A stretch of 64,000 nucleotides of DNA from Actinomyces succiniciruminis (lineage in GTDB: Bacteria > Actinomycetota > Actinomycetes > Actinomycetales > Actinomycetaceae): assembly GCF_900002405.1 (NCBI RefSeq), contig NZ_LK995540.1, positions 77,839 through 141,838 of the forward strand, in the 5' to 3' direction. The position numbers and the translations under genes are program-made. The notes beneath the pieces are model-generated. The model did not search any database and was not told the origin of the DNA. It saw only the letters and a list, made by a program, of their open reading frames with translations. The first letter of the stretch is position 1; every line of letters begins with the position of its first letter. This document shows, piece by piece, positions 45,133-53,956 of the stretch.

Positions 45133-46139
45133 TCATCACACTCACCCCCAACCCCTCACTGGACCGCACGGTCACGCTCGCCGGTCCGCTCGTGCGCGGT
45201 GGCGTCAACCGGCTGCAGTCGGTCACCACCGAGCCGGGCGGCAAGGGACTCAATGTCGCCCGCGTGCTGGCCCGCGCCGGCGAGGCCGTAACCGCCGTCC
45301 TGCCCGCGCCCGAGCACGACCCGCTGGTGACTGCGGTCAAGGCGCTGGACGCGCCCGGTCTGAGCACAATCCCCGTGGATGTGGCCGGGGCCGTGCGCAT
45401 CAACACCGCCGTCACCGAGCCCGACGGCACCACCACCAAACTCAACGAGCCCGGCGCCACCCTGACCGACGCCGAGGTCGCCGCCGTGGAGGCGGCCCTG
45501 AGTCGAGCCGTGGAGGCGGGTGCGCCCGTCGGCGCTGGGGCCGACACTCACAGCTGGGCCATCCTGTCCGGTTCGCTGCCGCCCGGCGCCCCCACCGACT
45601 GGTACGCGCGCCTGGTCGGTCTGCTGCGTCGGGCAGCCCCCGGGCTGCGCATCGCGGTCGACACCTCCGACGCCCCCCTGGCCGCCCTGGCCGCCGCCCT
45701 GCCCGAGGCCGCCCCCGACCTGATCAAACCCAACGGGGAGGAACTCGGCCAGCTCGCGGGCCTGCCCCCCGAGCGCGCCACCGCCCTGGAGGAGGGCGCG
45801 CTCGCCGGCGACTACGCCCCCGTCGCCCAGGCCGCCCGCGTCCTGGTGGACCGCGGCGTGGGCGCGGTGTTGGCCACCCTCGGCGGCGCCGGTGCCGTCC
45901 TGGCCACCGCCTCCGGTGCCTGGCGGGCCACCGCCCCCGCCGTCCCCGTCATCTCCACCGTCGGCGCCGGGGACTCCTCCGTCGCCGGCTACATCCTGGC
46001 GGACGTGCACGGCGCCGCCGCCCCCGAGTGTCTGGCCACCGCCATGGCCTACGGCTCCGCCGCCGCCGGCCTGCCCGGTACCACCCTGCCCGGCCCCGCC
46101 GACCTGTCCACGCAGGCCGCCGAAATCACCGAGCTCTGA
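45129..46139 (+). CDS. fruK: 1-phosphofructokinase
   Basis: 336 residues, PfkB/ribokinase family. Phosphorylates fructose-1-phosphate to fructose-1,6-bisphosphate. N-terminal IITLTPNPSLDRTV, substrate region GGVNRLQSVTTEPGGKGLNV, the DLIKPNGEEL segment, and the C-terminal anion hole with the catalytic Asp in VGAGDSSVAGYI. It overlaps fruR by ATGA; fruA follows after 50 bases. The middle is slightly longer than in E. coli FruK, mainly Ala-rich insertions. Confidence 0.95.
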   Translation: MIITLTPNPSLDRTVTLAGPLVRGGVNRLQSVTTEPGGKGLNVARVLARAGEAVTAVLPAPEHDPLVTAVKALDAPGLSTIPVDVAGAVRINTAVTEPDGTTTKLNEPGATLTDAEVAAVEAALSRAVEAGAPVGAGADTHSWAILSGSLPPGAPTDWYARLVGLLRRAAPGLRIAVDTSDAPLAALAAALPEAAPDLIKPNGEELGQLAGLPPERATALEEGALAGDYAPVAQAARVLVDRGVGAVLATLGGAGAVLATASGAWRATAPAVPVISTVGAGDSSVAGYILADVHGAAAPECLATAMAYGSAAAGLPGTTLPGPADLSTQAAEITEL

Positions 46140-46189
46140 CCAGCCCGCAACCACACCACCACTAACCAGGAGACCACAAGGAAGACAAC

Positions 46190-48262
46190 ATGTCCCAACC
46201 CACCAACGCAGCGAACACGCCGCTGATCGTGCCCGAACTCGTCCGCCTGGACGCGTCCGCCGGCACCGACAAGCAGGCGGTCATCAACTACCTGGCAGAC
46301 GTCGTCGCCGCCGCCGGCCGCGCCGACACCACCGAGGGGCTCGCCGCCGACGCCCTGGCCCGCGAGGCCACCGCGCCCACCGGCATCCCCGGCGGCATCG
46401 CCATCCCACACTGCCGCAGCCCGCACGTGCTCGCCCCCTCGCTCGGCTTCGCCCGCCTGAACCAGCCGGTCGACTTCGGTGCCGCCGACGGGCAGGGCGC
46501 CGACCTCGTGTTCATGATCGCCGCCCCCGCCGGCGCGGACGACTTCCACCTGCAGCTGCTGGCCAAGCTTGCCCGCGGGCTGATGAAGTCGGAGTTCACC
46601 GGCGCCCTGCGCGCCGCGGCCACCCCCGAGGACGTCGCCCGACTGGTCACCGAGCAGGTCCAGCCCGAGCTGCTCGACGACGGCGCCGCCCCCGCTCAGG
46701 AGGATGCCGCTGCGCCCGCCGCGGCTCCCGCCGACACCGGCCGCGTCATCGTCGGCGTCTCCTCCTGCCCCACCGGTATCGCCCACACCTTCATGGCTGC
46801 CGAGGCGCTCGAGCAGGCCGGCAAGGAGCGCGGCGTGACCGTGCGCATCGAGGGGCAGGGCTCGGGCAAGATCGACTGGCTCGACGCCGACCTGGTGGAG
46901 GCGGCCGACGCCGTCATCTTCGCCCACGACCTGCCGGTCAAGGGCCTGGAGCGCTTCGCCGGAAAGCCCGTGATCGACGTCGGCGTCAAGGCCGCCGTCA
47001 ACGACGCCGGGTCCCTGGTGGATCAAGCTCTGGCCGCCATTGATGATCCCGGCGCCAAGCGGGTGGCGGCGGGCGCCGGTGGCGGCGAGGCCGAGGGCGA
47101 GGAGGAGCACGTCCACTGGGCGCGGCGCCTGCAGCGCTCGGTGATGACCGGCGTGTCCTACATGATCCCCTTCGTGGCCGCGGGTGGTCTGCTCACCGCC
47201 CTGGGCTTCCTGTTCGGCGGCTACGACATCACGAACAACGCCTCCAACATCGTCACCGACTCCAGCCTGTGGAACCTGCCCGACCTGGCGAACCCGGACA
47301 TGGCCGCCCCCAACGCCCTGGGCGGGTCGCCGCTGATGGCATACATCGGCGCGGTCTTCTTCATGCTCGGCTCCACCGCCATGAACTTCCTGGTGCCGGC
47401 ACTGGCCGGGTACACCGCCTTCGGCCTGGCCGGACGCCCCGGCATCGCCCCCGGCTTCGCCATGGGTGCGCTGTCGGTGGCCATCGGCGCCGGCTTCATC
47501 GGCGGTCTGATCGGCGGCCTGCTCGCCGGCTACATGGCCTCCTGGCTGGCGGGGCTGGACGTGCCCCGGTGGCTGCGCAGTCTCATGCCGGTGGTGATCA
47601 TCCCGCTGTGCACCACGCTGGTGGTCGGCTCCCTGATGTACATGGTCCTCGGTAACCCGCTGGCCTCCTTCATGACCTGGATGAGCGACTCGCTGACCTC
47701 CATGGCGGAATCCGGCTCCGGGGTCGTCCTGGGAATCATCGTCGGACTCATGATGTGCTTCGACCTGGGCGGGCCGGTCAACAAGGCCGCCTACCTGTTC
47801 GCCACCGCCGGCCTGTCGGCGGCCACCACCGCCTCCTACGAGATCATGGCCGCGGTTATGGCGGCCGGCATGGTGCCGCCCCTGGCCCTCGCGCTGGCCA
47901 CCACGGTGCGCCCGGGCCTGTTCACCGACGTCGAGCGGGACAACGGGCGGGCCGCCTGGCTGCTGGGCGCCTCCTTCATCTCCGAGGGCGCCATCCCCTT
48001 CGCCGCCGCCGACCCGCTGCGCATCATCCCGCCGTCCATGGTGGGCGGTGCCGTGACCGGCGCCCTGTCCATGGCGCTGCACGTGGGCTCGCGCGCCCCG
48101 CACGGCGGCATCTTCGTGTTCTTCGCGATCGACAATCTGCTCGGGTTCTTCATCTCGATCATCGCGGGCATGGTGGTCACCGCCACCGGCGTGCTCATCC
48201 TCAAGCAGGCCCGGGCTCGCAAGCTCGTCGCCGAGGCCGCCGCCGAAGCGGCTGCCGCCTGA
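46190..48262 (+). CDS. fruA: PTS fructose transporter EIIABC
   Basis: 690 residues. Takes up fructose with phosphorylation to fructose-1-phosphate. EIIA domain (about 10-155) with the phospho-accepting His74 in GGIAIPHCRS, an Ala/Pro linker, EIIB (about 185-285) with Cys193 in VGVSSCPTGIAHT, and a multi-span EIIC (about 300-685; TGVSYMIPFVAAGGLLTALG, FDLGGPVNKAAYLFA, SEGAIPFAAADPLR). An AGGAGACC site and a second AAGGAAG precede ATG 46190. EI and HPr are not in the window. The domain order A-B-C is typical of actinobacterial fructose permeases. Confidence 0.96.
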   Translation: MSQPTNAANTPLIVPELVRLDASAGTDKQAVINYLADVVAAAGRADTTEGLAADALAREATAPTGIPGGIAIPHCRSPHVLAPSLGFARLNQPVDFGAADGQGADLVFMIAAPAGADDFHLQLLAKLARGLMKSEFTGALRAAATPEDVARLVTEQVQPELLDDGAAPAQEDAAAPAAAPADTGRVIVGVSSCPTGIAHTFMAAEALEQAGKERGVTVRIEGQGSGKIDWLDADLVEAADAVIFAHDLPVKGLERFAGKPVIDVGVKAAVNDAGSLVDQALAAIDDPGAKRVAAGAGGGEAEGEEEHVHWARRLQRSVMTGVSYMIPFVAAGGLLTALGFLFGGYDITNNASNIVTDSSLWNLPDLANPDMAAPNALGGSPLMAYIGAVFFMLGSTAMNFLVPALAGYTAFGLAGRPGIAPGFAMGALSVAIGAGFIGGLIGGLLAGYMASWLAGLDVPRWLRSLMPVVIIPLCTTLVVGSLMYMVLGNPLASFMTWMSDSLTSMAESGSGVVLGIIVGLMMCFDLGGPVNKAAYLFATAGLSAATTASYEIMAAVMAAGMVPPLALALATTVRPGLFTDVERDNGRAAWLLGASFISEGAIPFAAADPLRIIPPSMVGGAVTGALSMALHVGSRAPHGGIFVFFAIDNLLGFFISIIAGMVVTATGVLILKQARARKLVAEAAAEAAAA

Positions 48263-48299
48263 CCCGGAGCGGCGCCTCCGAACACGGGCGCCCCTCCCC

Positions 48300-48380
48300 A
48301 CCGAGATCGGTAGAAGTTACGTACCGAGATCGGTAGCAGTTACGTGCCGAGGTCGGTCGATATGACCGGCCTCGGCACGT
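48300..48380 (+). repeat. 22-23-bp tandem repeat array 5
   Basis: Three units (ACCGAGATCGGTAGAAGTTACG, ACCGAGATCGGTAGCAGTTACG, GCCGAGGTCGGTCGATATG) followed by an inverted half unit, CCGGCCTCGGCACGT. In the first two units the core ACCGA-GA-TCGGT is a perfect palindrome. It lies between fruA and the IS3-type remnant. Confidence 0.85.
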
Positions 48381-48489
48381 TGCTCGTGGCGCCCCGCCAG
48401 ATCGGGGCCGGGCAAGCCCTTTCTCCCCGGGCTTCTCTGTGTTACCGGCGGCGGCTGCGGAGCCAGTTCGGTAGGTGTCAAGCCCCGGG

Positions 48490-49412
48490 TTTCGTAGAGG
48501 CTGTTTTATCTGGCGCCGGTGGTTGCCGGCTGGGGTTGGTTGATGGTGGTCTGCTCGCCGACGTCCTGGGCGTCGGCGGTGTCGGTGTCGTCTGGTGGGG
48601 TGTATGCCTGCTCGTGCTCGATCGGGGCGTGCATGCCTATGGCGGAGTGAGGCCGGACGGTGCCCGACCAGTTGCACCCACTCGACGTTGGCGAGCTCGA
48701 CATCGTCGATGCCCTCCCAGGGCCCGTGGGAATCGAGGTACTTGTGGTTGCGGATGAGCTGCCTTGTAGAGCGAGTTGAGGGCCTCGGCCAGCGCGTTGT
48801 CATAGGAGTCGCCCTTCGACCCCACCGAGGCCACCGCATCACAGTCGGACAGGGCCTGCCCGCATTCGGATGGCCCGGTACAGCCGCACCCCGGTCGGAG
48901 TGGTGAATCAGGCCGGTAAGGTCGGTCCCTTCTCGCTGGCGCTGCCAGATGGCCATTTTCAGGGTGCCCCTGGGCCAGGTCGGTGTACAGGTTGGTGGAG
49001 GTCTGCCACCCGATGATCCGGCGGGAGTAGACGTCGGCGGGCGAAGGCGACGTACACCCAGCCGGACAGGGTGCGTACGTAGGTGGGGGTACCTCCCACG
49101 TAGTGGGGGAATGTCCGCCACCCACAGCTCGTTGGGCATGAAAGCCGAGAAGTGCCTCCTGACCAGGTCCGCGGGGCACTGCTCCTTAGGAGCCGACCGG
49201 GTCGTCCTGGGCGATTTGGCGCGGCGGATGCCGTGCAACCCCATGTCCCGCATCAGGCGCACGGGCGGTGCAGCAGGCATCGCATGCCCCAGACCATGCC
49301 GGGCGGAGGCCTCAGGCCGGCCCCGCATGGCATGCATCTTGCGGGCGCCCAGTACGCAGTAGTTGTCGGCGTGGACCCGCCTGATCTCGGTCTTCAGGGC
49401 CTGGTCGCGCAC
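48490..49412 (-). pseudogene. IS3-family transposase OrfB, frameshifted
   Basis: Integrase-type transposase remnant. Recognisable pieces occur in changing frames: ALKTEIRRVHADNYCVLGAR, then MPNELWVADI, then DVYSRRIIGWQTSTNLYTDL in another frame, LKMAIWQRQREGTDLTGLIH and HHSDRG back in the first, then SVGSKGDSYDNALAEALNSL shifted again and HKYLDSHGPWEGIDDVELA. The DDE residues are spread over these pieces, so no functional protein can be made. At least four frame changes are visible. Confidence 0.8.
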
Positions 49413-49549
49413 AGCCTTGGCGCTGGGGGGACGGGACTTGGCTGCGTAGTAGGTGCTCGGGGCGAGCTTGACATCGGCGCTGGTCAGCGCCTGGCAGAAC
49501 CGGCACAGGCCCCGCAGCTCCTCCTTGCGGGAGTCGATGTACTCACAGA

Positions 49550-49907
49550 TCAGCGGGACGGGCGGCCTGGCTCCGCCGCGAAATAAGCTGACGCGCTCCT
49601 CAAGATCGCATTCGCCCGCCGCAGCTCGCGTACTTCCTTCTCCAGCTGCCTGATCCGTTCAGCATCCTGACTGGTGGTTCCCGGCCGGGCGCCCGCGTCA
49701 ATCTCGGCCTTCTTGACCCAGGTACGCAGCGCCTCGGGGTGGACACCCAGCTCCTCGGCGATCCTCCAGGTTCGCGCCCCTGGACCTCTCGGGGTCCCGG
49801 CGGGCCTCTGCACAGCCAACCTGGTGGCCCGCTCCCGCAACTCCTCGGGATACTTCCTCTGCGCACTCCCGGCAGTGATCCTTCCGTGTATTCACTGCCT
49901 CCATCAA
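49550..49907 (-). pseudogene. IS3-family transposase OrfA, frameshifted
   Basis: HTH/leucine-zipper accessory protein remnant. WRIAEELGVHPEALRTWVKK and the coiled-coil ERIRQLEKEVRELRRANAIL are intact. The N-terminal part is split: MEAVNTRKDHCRECA is in one frame, KYPEELRERATRLAV in the next, and EARRDPERSRGA again in the first. No proper start exists for the main frame except an internal TTG. Confidence 0.75.
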
Positions 49908-50050
49908 ACCCGGTGCAGTTCACGAGGTAGGTCCGTGCGCGGATCTACTCGCTAGCACGATTAACCGGAAGAATACGCATGCTGCGCGAGTGTGTGTTGG
50001 TGCTGCTCGGGGAATCGACCGCGGCGGTGCCCGCGTGCGTGGTGTTGGGG

Positions 50051-50575
50051 TTAGTCGTCGACGTAGTTCTCCCCGTATTTTTCAATATAGTACCGCTCGC
50101 GCTCGTTGATTGCGGTTACAGCTGGAGACTTGATCGTGACATTGATGGATTTGTCTGACACTGACATGCTCAGTGTGACCTGATTTGCGAGTATCCACTT
50201 GGTTCTCTGTCTTCCGCCACGCCCGCTCGAAGCCTCGCCAACGCCGTACAGGTACGTAAGCTCCTTGATGTAGCTGTCGTAGGCCGAGCGTAAGGACGTC
50301 GCCCACCTTTCGTCCGCCGCCGCGGATAGGGCGAGTGAGCTGAGCTGGAACGACGCGCCGCTGCATTGGCCTTCAAAACGCGTAAGGTTTCCGTCTTCTT
50401 GGCTGTCGGTGGACAGTTCGGTGGTGAAGAAGCGTCCGTCGTCGGGGGCGGGTGTCCAGCCGAGTTTGTCGCGGGTGGCGAAGGCGGTTTCCCAGGTGAT
50501 GGGCCAGTCGAGTTCGGTCCAGGCGCGAATCCACTCGATAGCGCGCTCGACGGGTAGGATTTTCATTTCGGTCAT
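50051..50575 (-). CDS. DUF6301-like protein, probable immunity protein
   Basis: 174 residues, soluble and acidic-neutral with no signal peptide. The N-terminal PVERAIEWIRAWTELDWPIT, RDKLGWTPAPDDGRFFTTEL matches my recollection of the DUF6301 family common in Actinomyces. It follows the protease-nuclease fusion gene by 59 bases on the same strand, the usual position of an immunity gene behind a polymorphic toxin. Its codon usage is visibly less GC-rich than the flanking core genes. The immunity role is inferred from position, size and solubility. Confidence 0.7.
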   Translation of the reverse strand: MTEMKILPVERAIEWIRAWTELDWPITWETAFATRDKLGWTPAPDDGRFFTTELSTDSQEDGNLTRFEGQCSGASFQLSSLALSAAADERWATSLRSAYDSYIKELTYLYGVGEASSGRGGRQRTKWILANQVTLSMSVSDKSINVTIKSPAVTAINERERYYIEKYGENYVDD

Positions 50576-50634
50576 TGGTGGTTTCCTATGTCGCTGGCGT
50601 GGGTCGGCGTGTGCCCGGGGTGCTGGTATTGATT

Positions 50635-53600
50635 CTACAGGGCGGCCATGGCCTCCTCCATGGCCTGGATTATCTGGGGCGTCAAAGAAAAGTACGTCCT
50701 ACCGCTGGCCTGGGCGGGTCCTGCCTCGGGGGTTGAGTACACCTCGACAAGCAGCTTGGTGCGCCCGTCTTTCACGTACTGCCATATCTGGGGATTGTCA
50801 TGGAAGTACTGGACCACTCGGGGATCGGTGACCATACGGTCACGCACGTAGGCCGGCGTGGCCTGGGTCGCGGGACCCTCAAACCTCGTGGAAACCTTCT
50901 TGGTGGGCACCTTCGCAGTGCCTCCCTTGAACTCGGGAAACACGATCTCACTACCATCGGACTTGATCCCCATGCTATCAAGATGGTTCCTGCCCGGACC
51001 GGAAGCACCGAGACCCTTGGACCGGAACGGATCCGGAATCTCATACCCCTCGCGCGCCAGAGCCTGCTCCCCGCCCCGCTCACCAATGTACTCAGCAACA
51101 CGCCGCTCCACAGGCCGTGCCTTCGTGGCCTGCTCCGCGGCATCACGGAGCGTGTCTCTCTGTCGACGGCTGTAGCCGGCGTCGGTTAGTTCATCGAGCG
51201 TGTTGTCGAGGTTTTTTTCGTTGAAGGCGCTCATGTCGTAGCCGGGCGGCATGGCGTCCTTGAGACGCTGCTCGGCCGCCTGGCGGCTGGTCCTGGCTGC
51301 GTCACGCTGAGCAAATAGACTGTTGAGCTCCGCCAGATCAGCGGCCTCACGACGCGCGGCTTGTTCGGCTGCGGTTTCGGTGGCTTGGCGGGTGGCTTGT
51401 CTGGTGGCGGCGGTGGTGACCGTTCGGCGGGCGCCCAGTGCGATGGTGGAACCGGGGATGAAGGTGAGGGCGAAGTCGAGGGCGTCGAGTAGTAGTTGGC
51501 CGGGGGTGGCGTTCTTGAGGTACTCGGCGATGGCGGTGTTGGGGTCGCGTAGGTAGGAGGCTAGACCGTGGCCGTGGGCGAAGGCCCAGGTGACTGCTCC
51601 GGCGACCCCCAGGGCCAGTCCCACTGAGGCGCAGGCGGCCAGGGCGAGCATGGCGATGTAAGCGGTAACCGCGATCTGCTGGCCAAAGGAGAGCTGGTCC
51701 CACCAGTAGGCCAGGGCGTCCAGTAGGCCAGCGAAGAAGACCTGGTCTCCGTCCACGGTTACCGACGGGCCGATGGTGCGGGCCATGCTCAGCCCGTAGG
51801 CCAGGCAGGCCGCGGAGGCGGCGATGCCGATCGTGAGGGCGATGAGCCGGAACCGGCTCCGGGAGGCGGGCTCGGAGCCTGCGACCACCCGGGCTTGAGC
51901 CTGGGCGCGGGCCTGGATGACCGCCGCTTGTGCCTGGCGGCCGGCGACCATGCGGGCCGCCCGGTCCAGACCCGGCCGGGCGTAGGCGGCCAGAATGGTG
52001 GTGAGATCAGCCCGTGTGGAGGCCGCCAGCGCCCGCACCAGTCCGGCCAGGCCGCGCAACCACCCCGACAGGGCAGAACCGACGCTTGGAGCCGGAGCCG
52101 GCATCCCGGAACCAGGCGCCGGCGAGGGGCCTCCCACTGGTGGCGGAGAGCCTTCGGCCGACAGCACGCCGCCGGAACCGGTGCCGATACCCGGGACCGG
52201 GTGTGTTGGTGGTGCTGCGGTTTGTGCCGCTGGCGGTGGGGTCGTGGTGTCTGTGGTGGGTGTTACGGCGTGCTGCTGGTGATAAATGTCGATGAGTAGG
52301 CACGCTAAGAAGGCGATAGCTGCGAGCCAGGGCTGGGCGTGCCCGCGGCCGCCTGCGGCCCACGCCAAGATCATCCAGTCGGGTATGCCCTGCCCGGATT
52401 CCAGCCAGGAGAAGAATGCGGCGGTGGCGTTGTAGGCGGCGTGGTCGGTGACCACCACCAACCCGGTCACCAGCCCGGGAACCCATGCCAGAATCCGGCG
52501 CGCCACCATCCGCCCCGCGCCCGGCCGCGCGGCGGCCACGTGTCCGGCTGGTGTGACGGGGTTGCGCCACAGGGCGATGCCGATCGCGATCGCACTGGCT
52601 ACGAGCATGGTGGAGACCTGGTGGCCGACCACCATGGTCGACCCGCCGCGATCATCCCCGACCAGCACGCCGATCAGGCCGGAGTCGGGGATACTCAAGG
52701 CCCCGGAGGTGAAGGGGTTCAGGCCGTAGGACACGCGCCGCTCACCGATCAGTGAGACCAGTAGTCCAGGGGAGGGCAGGCGTCGGGCCCCGTCTTCGGC
52801 GATCGTGAAACCCGCGCCGGCGGCCATGCCCAATAGTGCCCAGTCCACCGTGGACATGTGCCGAACCCGCCCCGGCGCCACCACCGCCACGACCAGCAGG
52901 GGCAGTAGTTTGCCGGGCTCTTCAATGAATGCGGCCAGGGCGATGCTCATCCCGTCATCGACGTCGCTCATACCCGCGGATGCGCCTAGGGCCCGGGTGA
53001 ACAGGGCTACCAGGCCCGCCCACGGCACCGCCAACGACAGCATCAGGGCGATAGAGCGCCACTTGATGGTGCGGGTACGCGCGGCCAGGGCCAGCAGCCC
53101 GGTGCAGGCGGTCATGAACACCGCCGGCACCATCGCCACCCCGACCCGCGGTACCACCGCCAGCACCACCAGCAGCAACACCGCGGCGGCCCACTGGCTG
53201 AACCTCGAGACCCGAAACAACTTCCGTGCAAACCGCTCGTGCCGCCCCAGCCAGCCGCACCATCCCGCCAACGCCCGCTCCCACAGCTCCGGCGGCACCG
53301 GAGGGGACGGGGCAACCGGGGCGGGCACCTGCGCAGCCGCGGACAGCGGACTCATAACAGGTACCACGCCAGAAACCGGCACCGGCATGTCAGGAGGCGG
53401 TGATGTCGGCTCGCCGTAGGGCCGCGACGTCGGCGGTTGGTCTGGCATTACCCCATAGGTGTACTGCCTCGGTGCCTGTGCGCCCGGACCCGCCGGGCCG
53501 GGGCTCACCCACTCCCCGGAACCCGGCACGAACGACGGCGGTGGTGCGTCAGCGTCACCGGGAACCAGACGCCCTGAGCCTGTAGGCGGTTGCCCAGGAG

Positions 53601-53775
53601 GAGGCGACGCAGGCGATGGCGAACAAGACGACGAGGGCGACGGCGCAGGTGCGGCAGGTGGCGGAGGAGGCGGAGGTGGAGCGGGCGCACCCCCAGCAGC
53701 CGCCGATGCCAACCGGCCCCGCCAGGCGTCGTCGTCGCCTGCCGCCTCGCGCACAGCGCCCTCGCCGTCGGCCAT
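50635..53775 (-). CDS. PrsW-like intramembrane protease fused to a C-terminal nuclease-type toxin domain
   Basis: 1046 residues from ATG 53775; numbers below follow this start. Residues 1-165 are Pro-rich and disordered. About 190-500 is a multi-span domain with the glutamic-type PrsW motifs: EEPGK (285-289), TIAEDGARR (324-332), GHQVST (His385) and DHAAYN (His445, Asn449). A Pro/Gly linker, an Ala/Arg-rich helix (580-640) and two or three further membrane spans (645-780) follow. Then come a coiled helical stretch and a C-terminal domain (~885-1046) with HLDSMGI (Asp933) and VFPEFKGG (Glu948, Lys950), a D-x14-E-x-K pattern typical of PD-(D/E)XK toxin nucleases. The small gene behind it is the likely immunity partner. 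The fusion is seen in the sequence; toxin function is inferred. Confidence 0.75.
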   Translation of the reverse strand: MADGEGAVREAAGDDDAWRGRLASAAAGGAPAPPPPPPPPAAPAPSPSSSCSPSPASPPPGQPPTGSGRLVPGDADAPPPSFVPGSGEWVSPGPAGPGAQAPRQYTYGVMPDQPPTSRPYGEPTSPPPDMPVPVSGVVPVMSPLSAAAQVPAPVAPSPPVPPELWERALAGWCGWLGRHERFARKLFRVSRFSQWAAAVLLLVVLAVVPRVGVAMVPAVFMTACTGLLALAARTRTIKWRSIALMLSLAVPWAGLVALFTRALGASAGMSDVDDGMSIALAAFIEEPGKLLPLLVVAVVAPGRVRHMSTVDWALLGMAAGAGFTIAEDGARRLPSPGLLVSLIGERRVSYGLNPFTSGALSIPDSGLIGVLVGDDRGGSTMVVGHQVSTMLVASAIAIGIALWRNPVTPAGHVAAARPGAGRMVARRILAWVPGLVTGLVVVTDHAAYNATAAFFSWLESGQGIPDWMILAWAAGGRGHAQPWLAAIAFLACLLIDIYHQQHAVTPTTDTTTPPPAAQTAAPPTHPVPGIGTGSGGVLSAEGSPPPVGGPSPAPGSGMPAPAPSVGSALSGWLRGLAGLVRALAASTRADLTTILAAYARPGLDRAARMVAGRQAQAAVIQARAQAQARVVAGSEPASRSRFRLIALTIGIAASAACLAYGLSMARTIGPSVTVDGDQVFFAGLLDALAYWWDQLSFGQQIAVTAYIAMLALAACASVGLALGVAGAVTWAFAHGHGLASYLRDPNTAIAEYLKNATPGQLLLDALDFALTFIPGSTIALGARRTVTTAATRQATRQATETAAEQAARREAADLAELNSLFAQRDAARTSRQAAEQRLKDAMPPGYDMSAFNEKNLDNTLDELTDAGYSRRQRDTLRDAAEQATKARPVERRVAEYIGERGGEQALAREGYEIPDPFRSKGLGASGPGRNHLDSMGIKSDGSEIVFPEFKGGTAKVPTKKVSTRFEGPATQATPAYVRDRMVTDPRVVQYFHDNPQIWQYVKDGRTKLLVEVYSTPEAGPAQASGRTYFSLTPQIIQAMEEAMAAL

Positions 53776-53956
53776 CAACCAGCCCTCTCAGGAACCACCA
53801 GGAATAAGTAACGAAACTGTAACTCCTGGTACGTTGCGATGTCAAAACACGCGCTGGCAGCCGACTCCCGGAGACGCGGCTCCATTGGGTCCGCGGCGGT
53901 GTGAAGTGACCTACACTGGGCTGGTCTTCCACCCCACCAACCTCCCGAGATTGCTC

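Larger units (their letters stand above)
48476..49922 (-). mobile_element. Decayed IS3-family insertion sequence
   Basis: About 1.45 kb. The ends TGTCAAGCCCCGGGTTT (left) and the complement of AAACCCGGTGCAGTTCA (right) share an inverted CCGGGTTT. OrfA and OrfB are recognisable on the minus strand but broken by several frameshifts. No clear target duplication is seen. It separates the fructose operon from the toxin locus. Confidence 0.8.

Noticed and set aside
48390..48440. fruA terminator hairpins (GCCCCG/CGGGGC, AAGCCC/GGGCTT)
   Set aside because: Only 6-bp stems in very GC-rich DNA, more than 120 bases after the stop and beyond repeat array 5; not distinguishable from background.
48201..49412. 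A 403-residue intact protein on the minus strand after fruA
   Set aside because: It is a frameshifted mosaic of IS3 OrfB pieces running on into repeat array 5 and the antisense of fruA.
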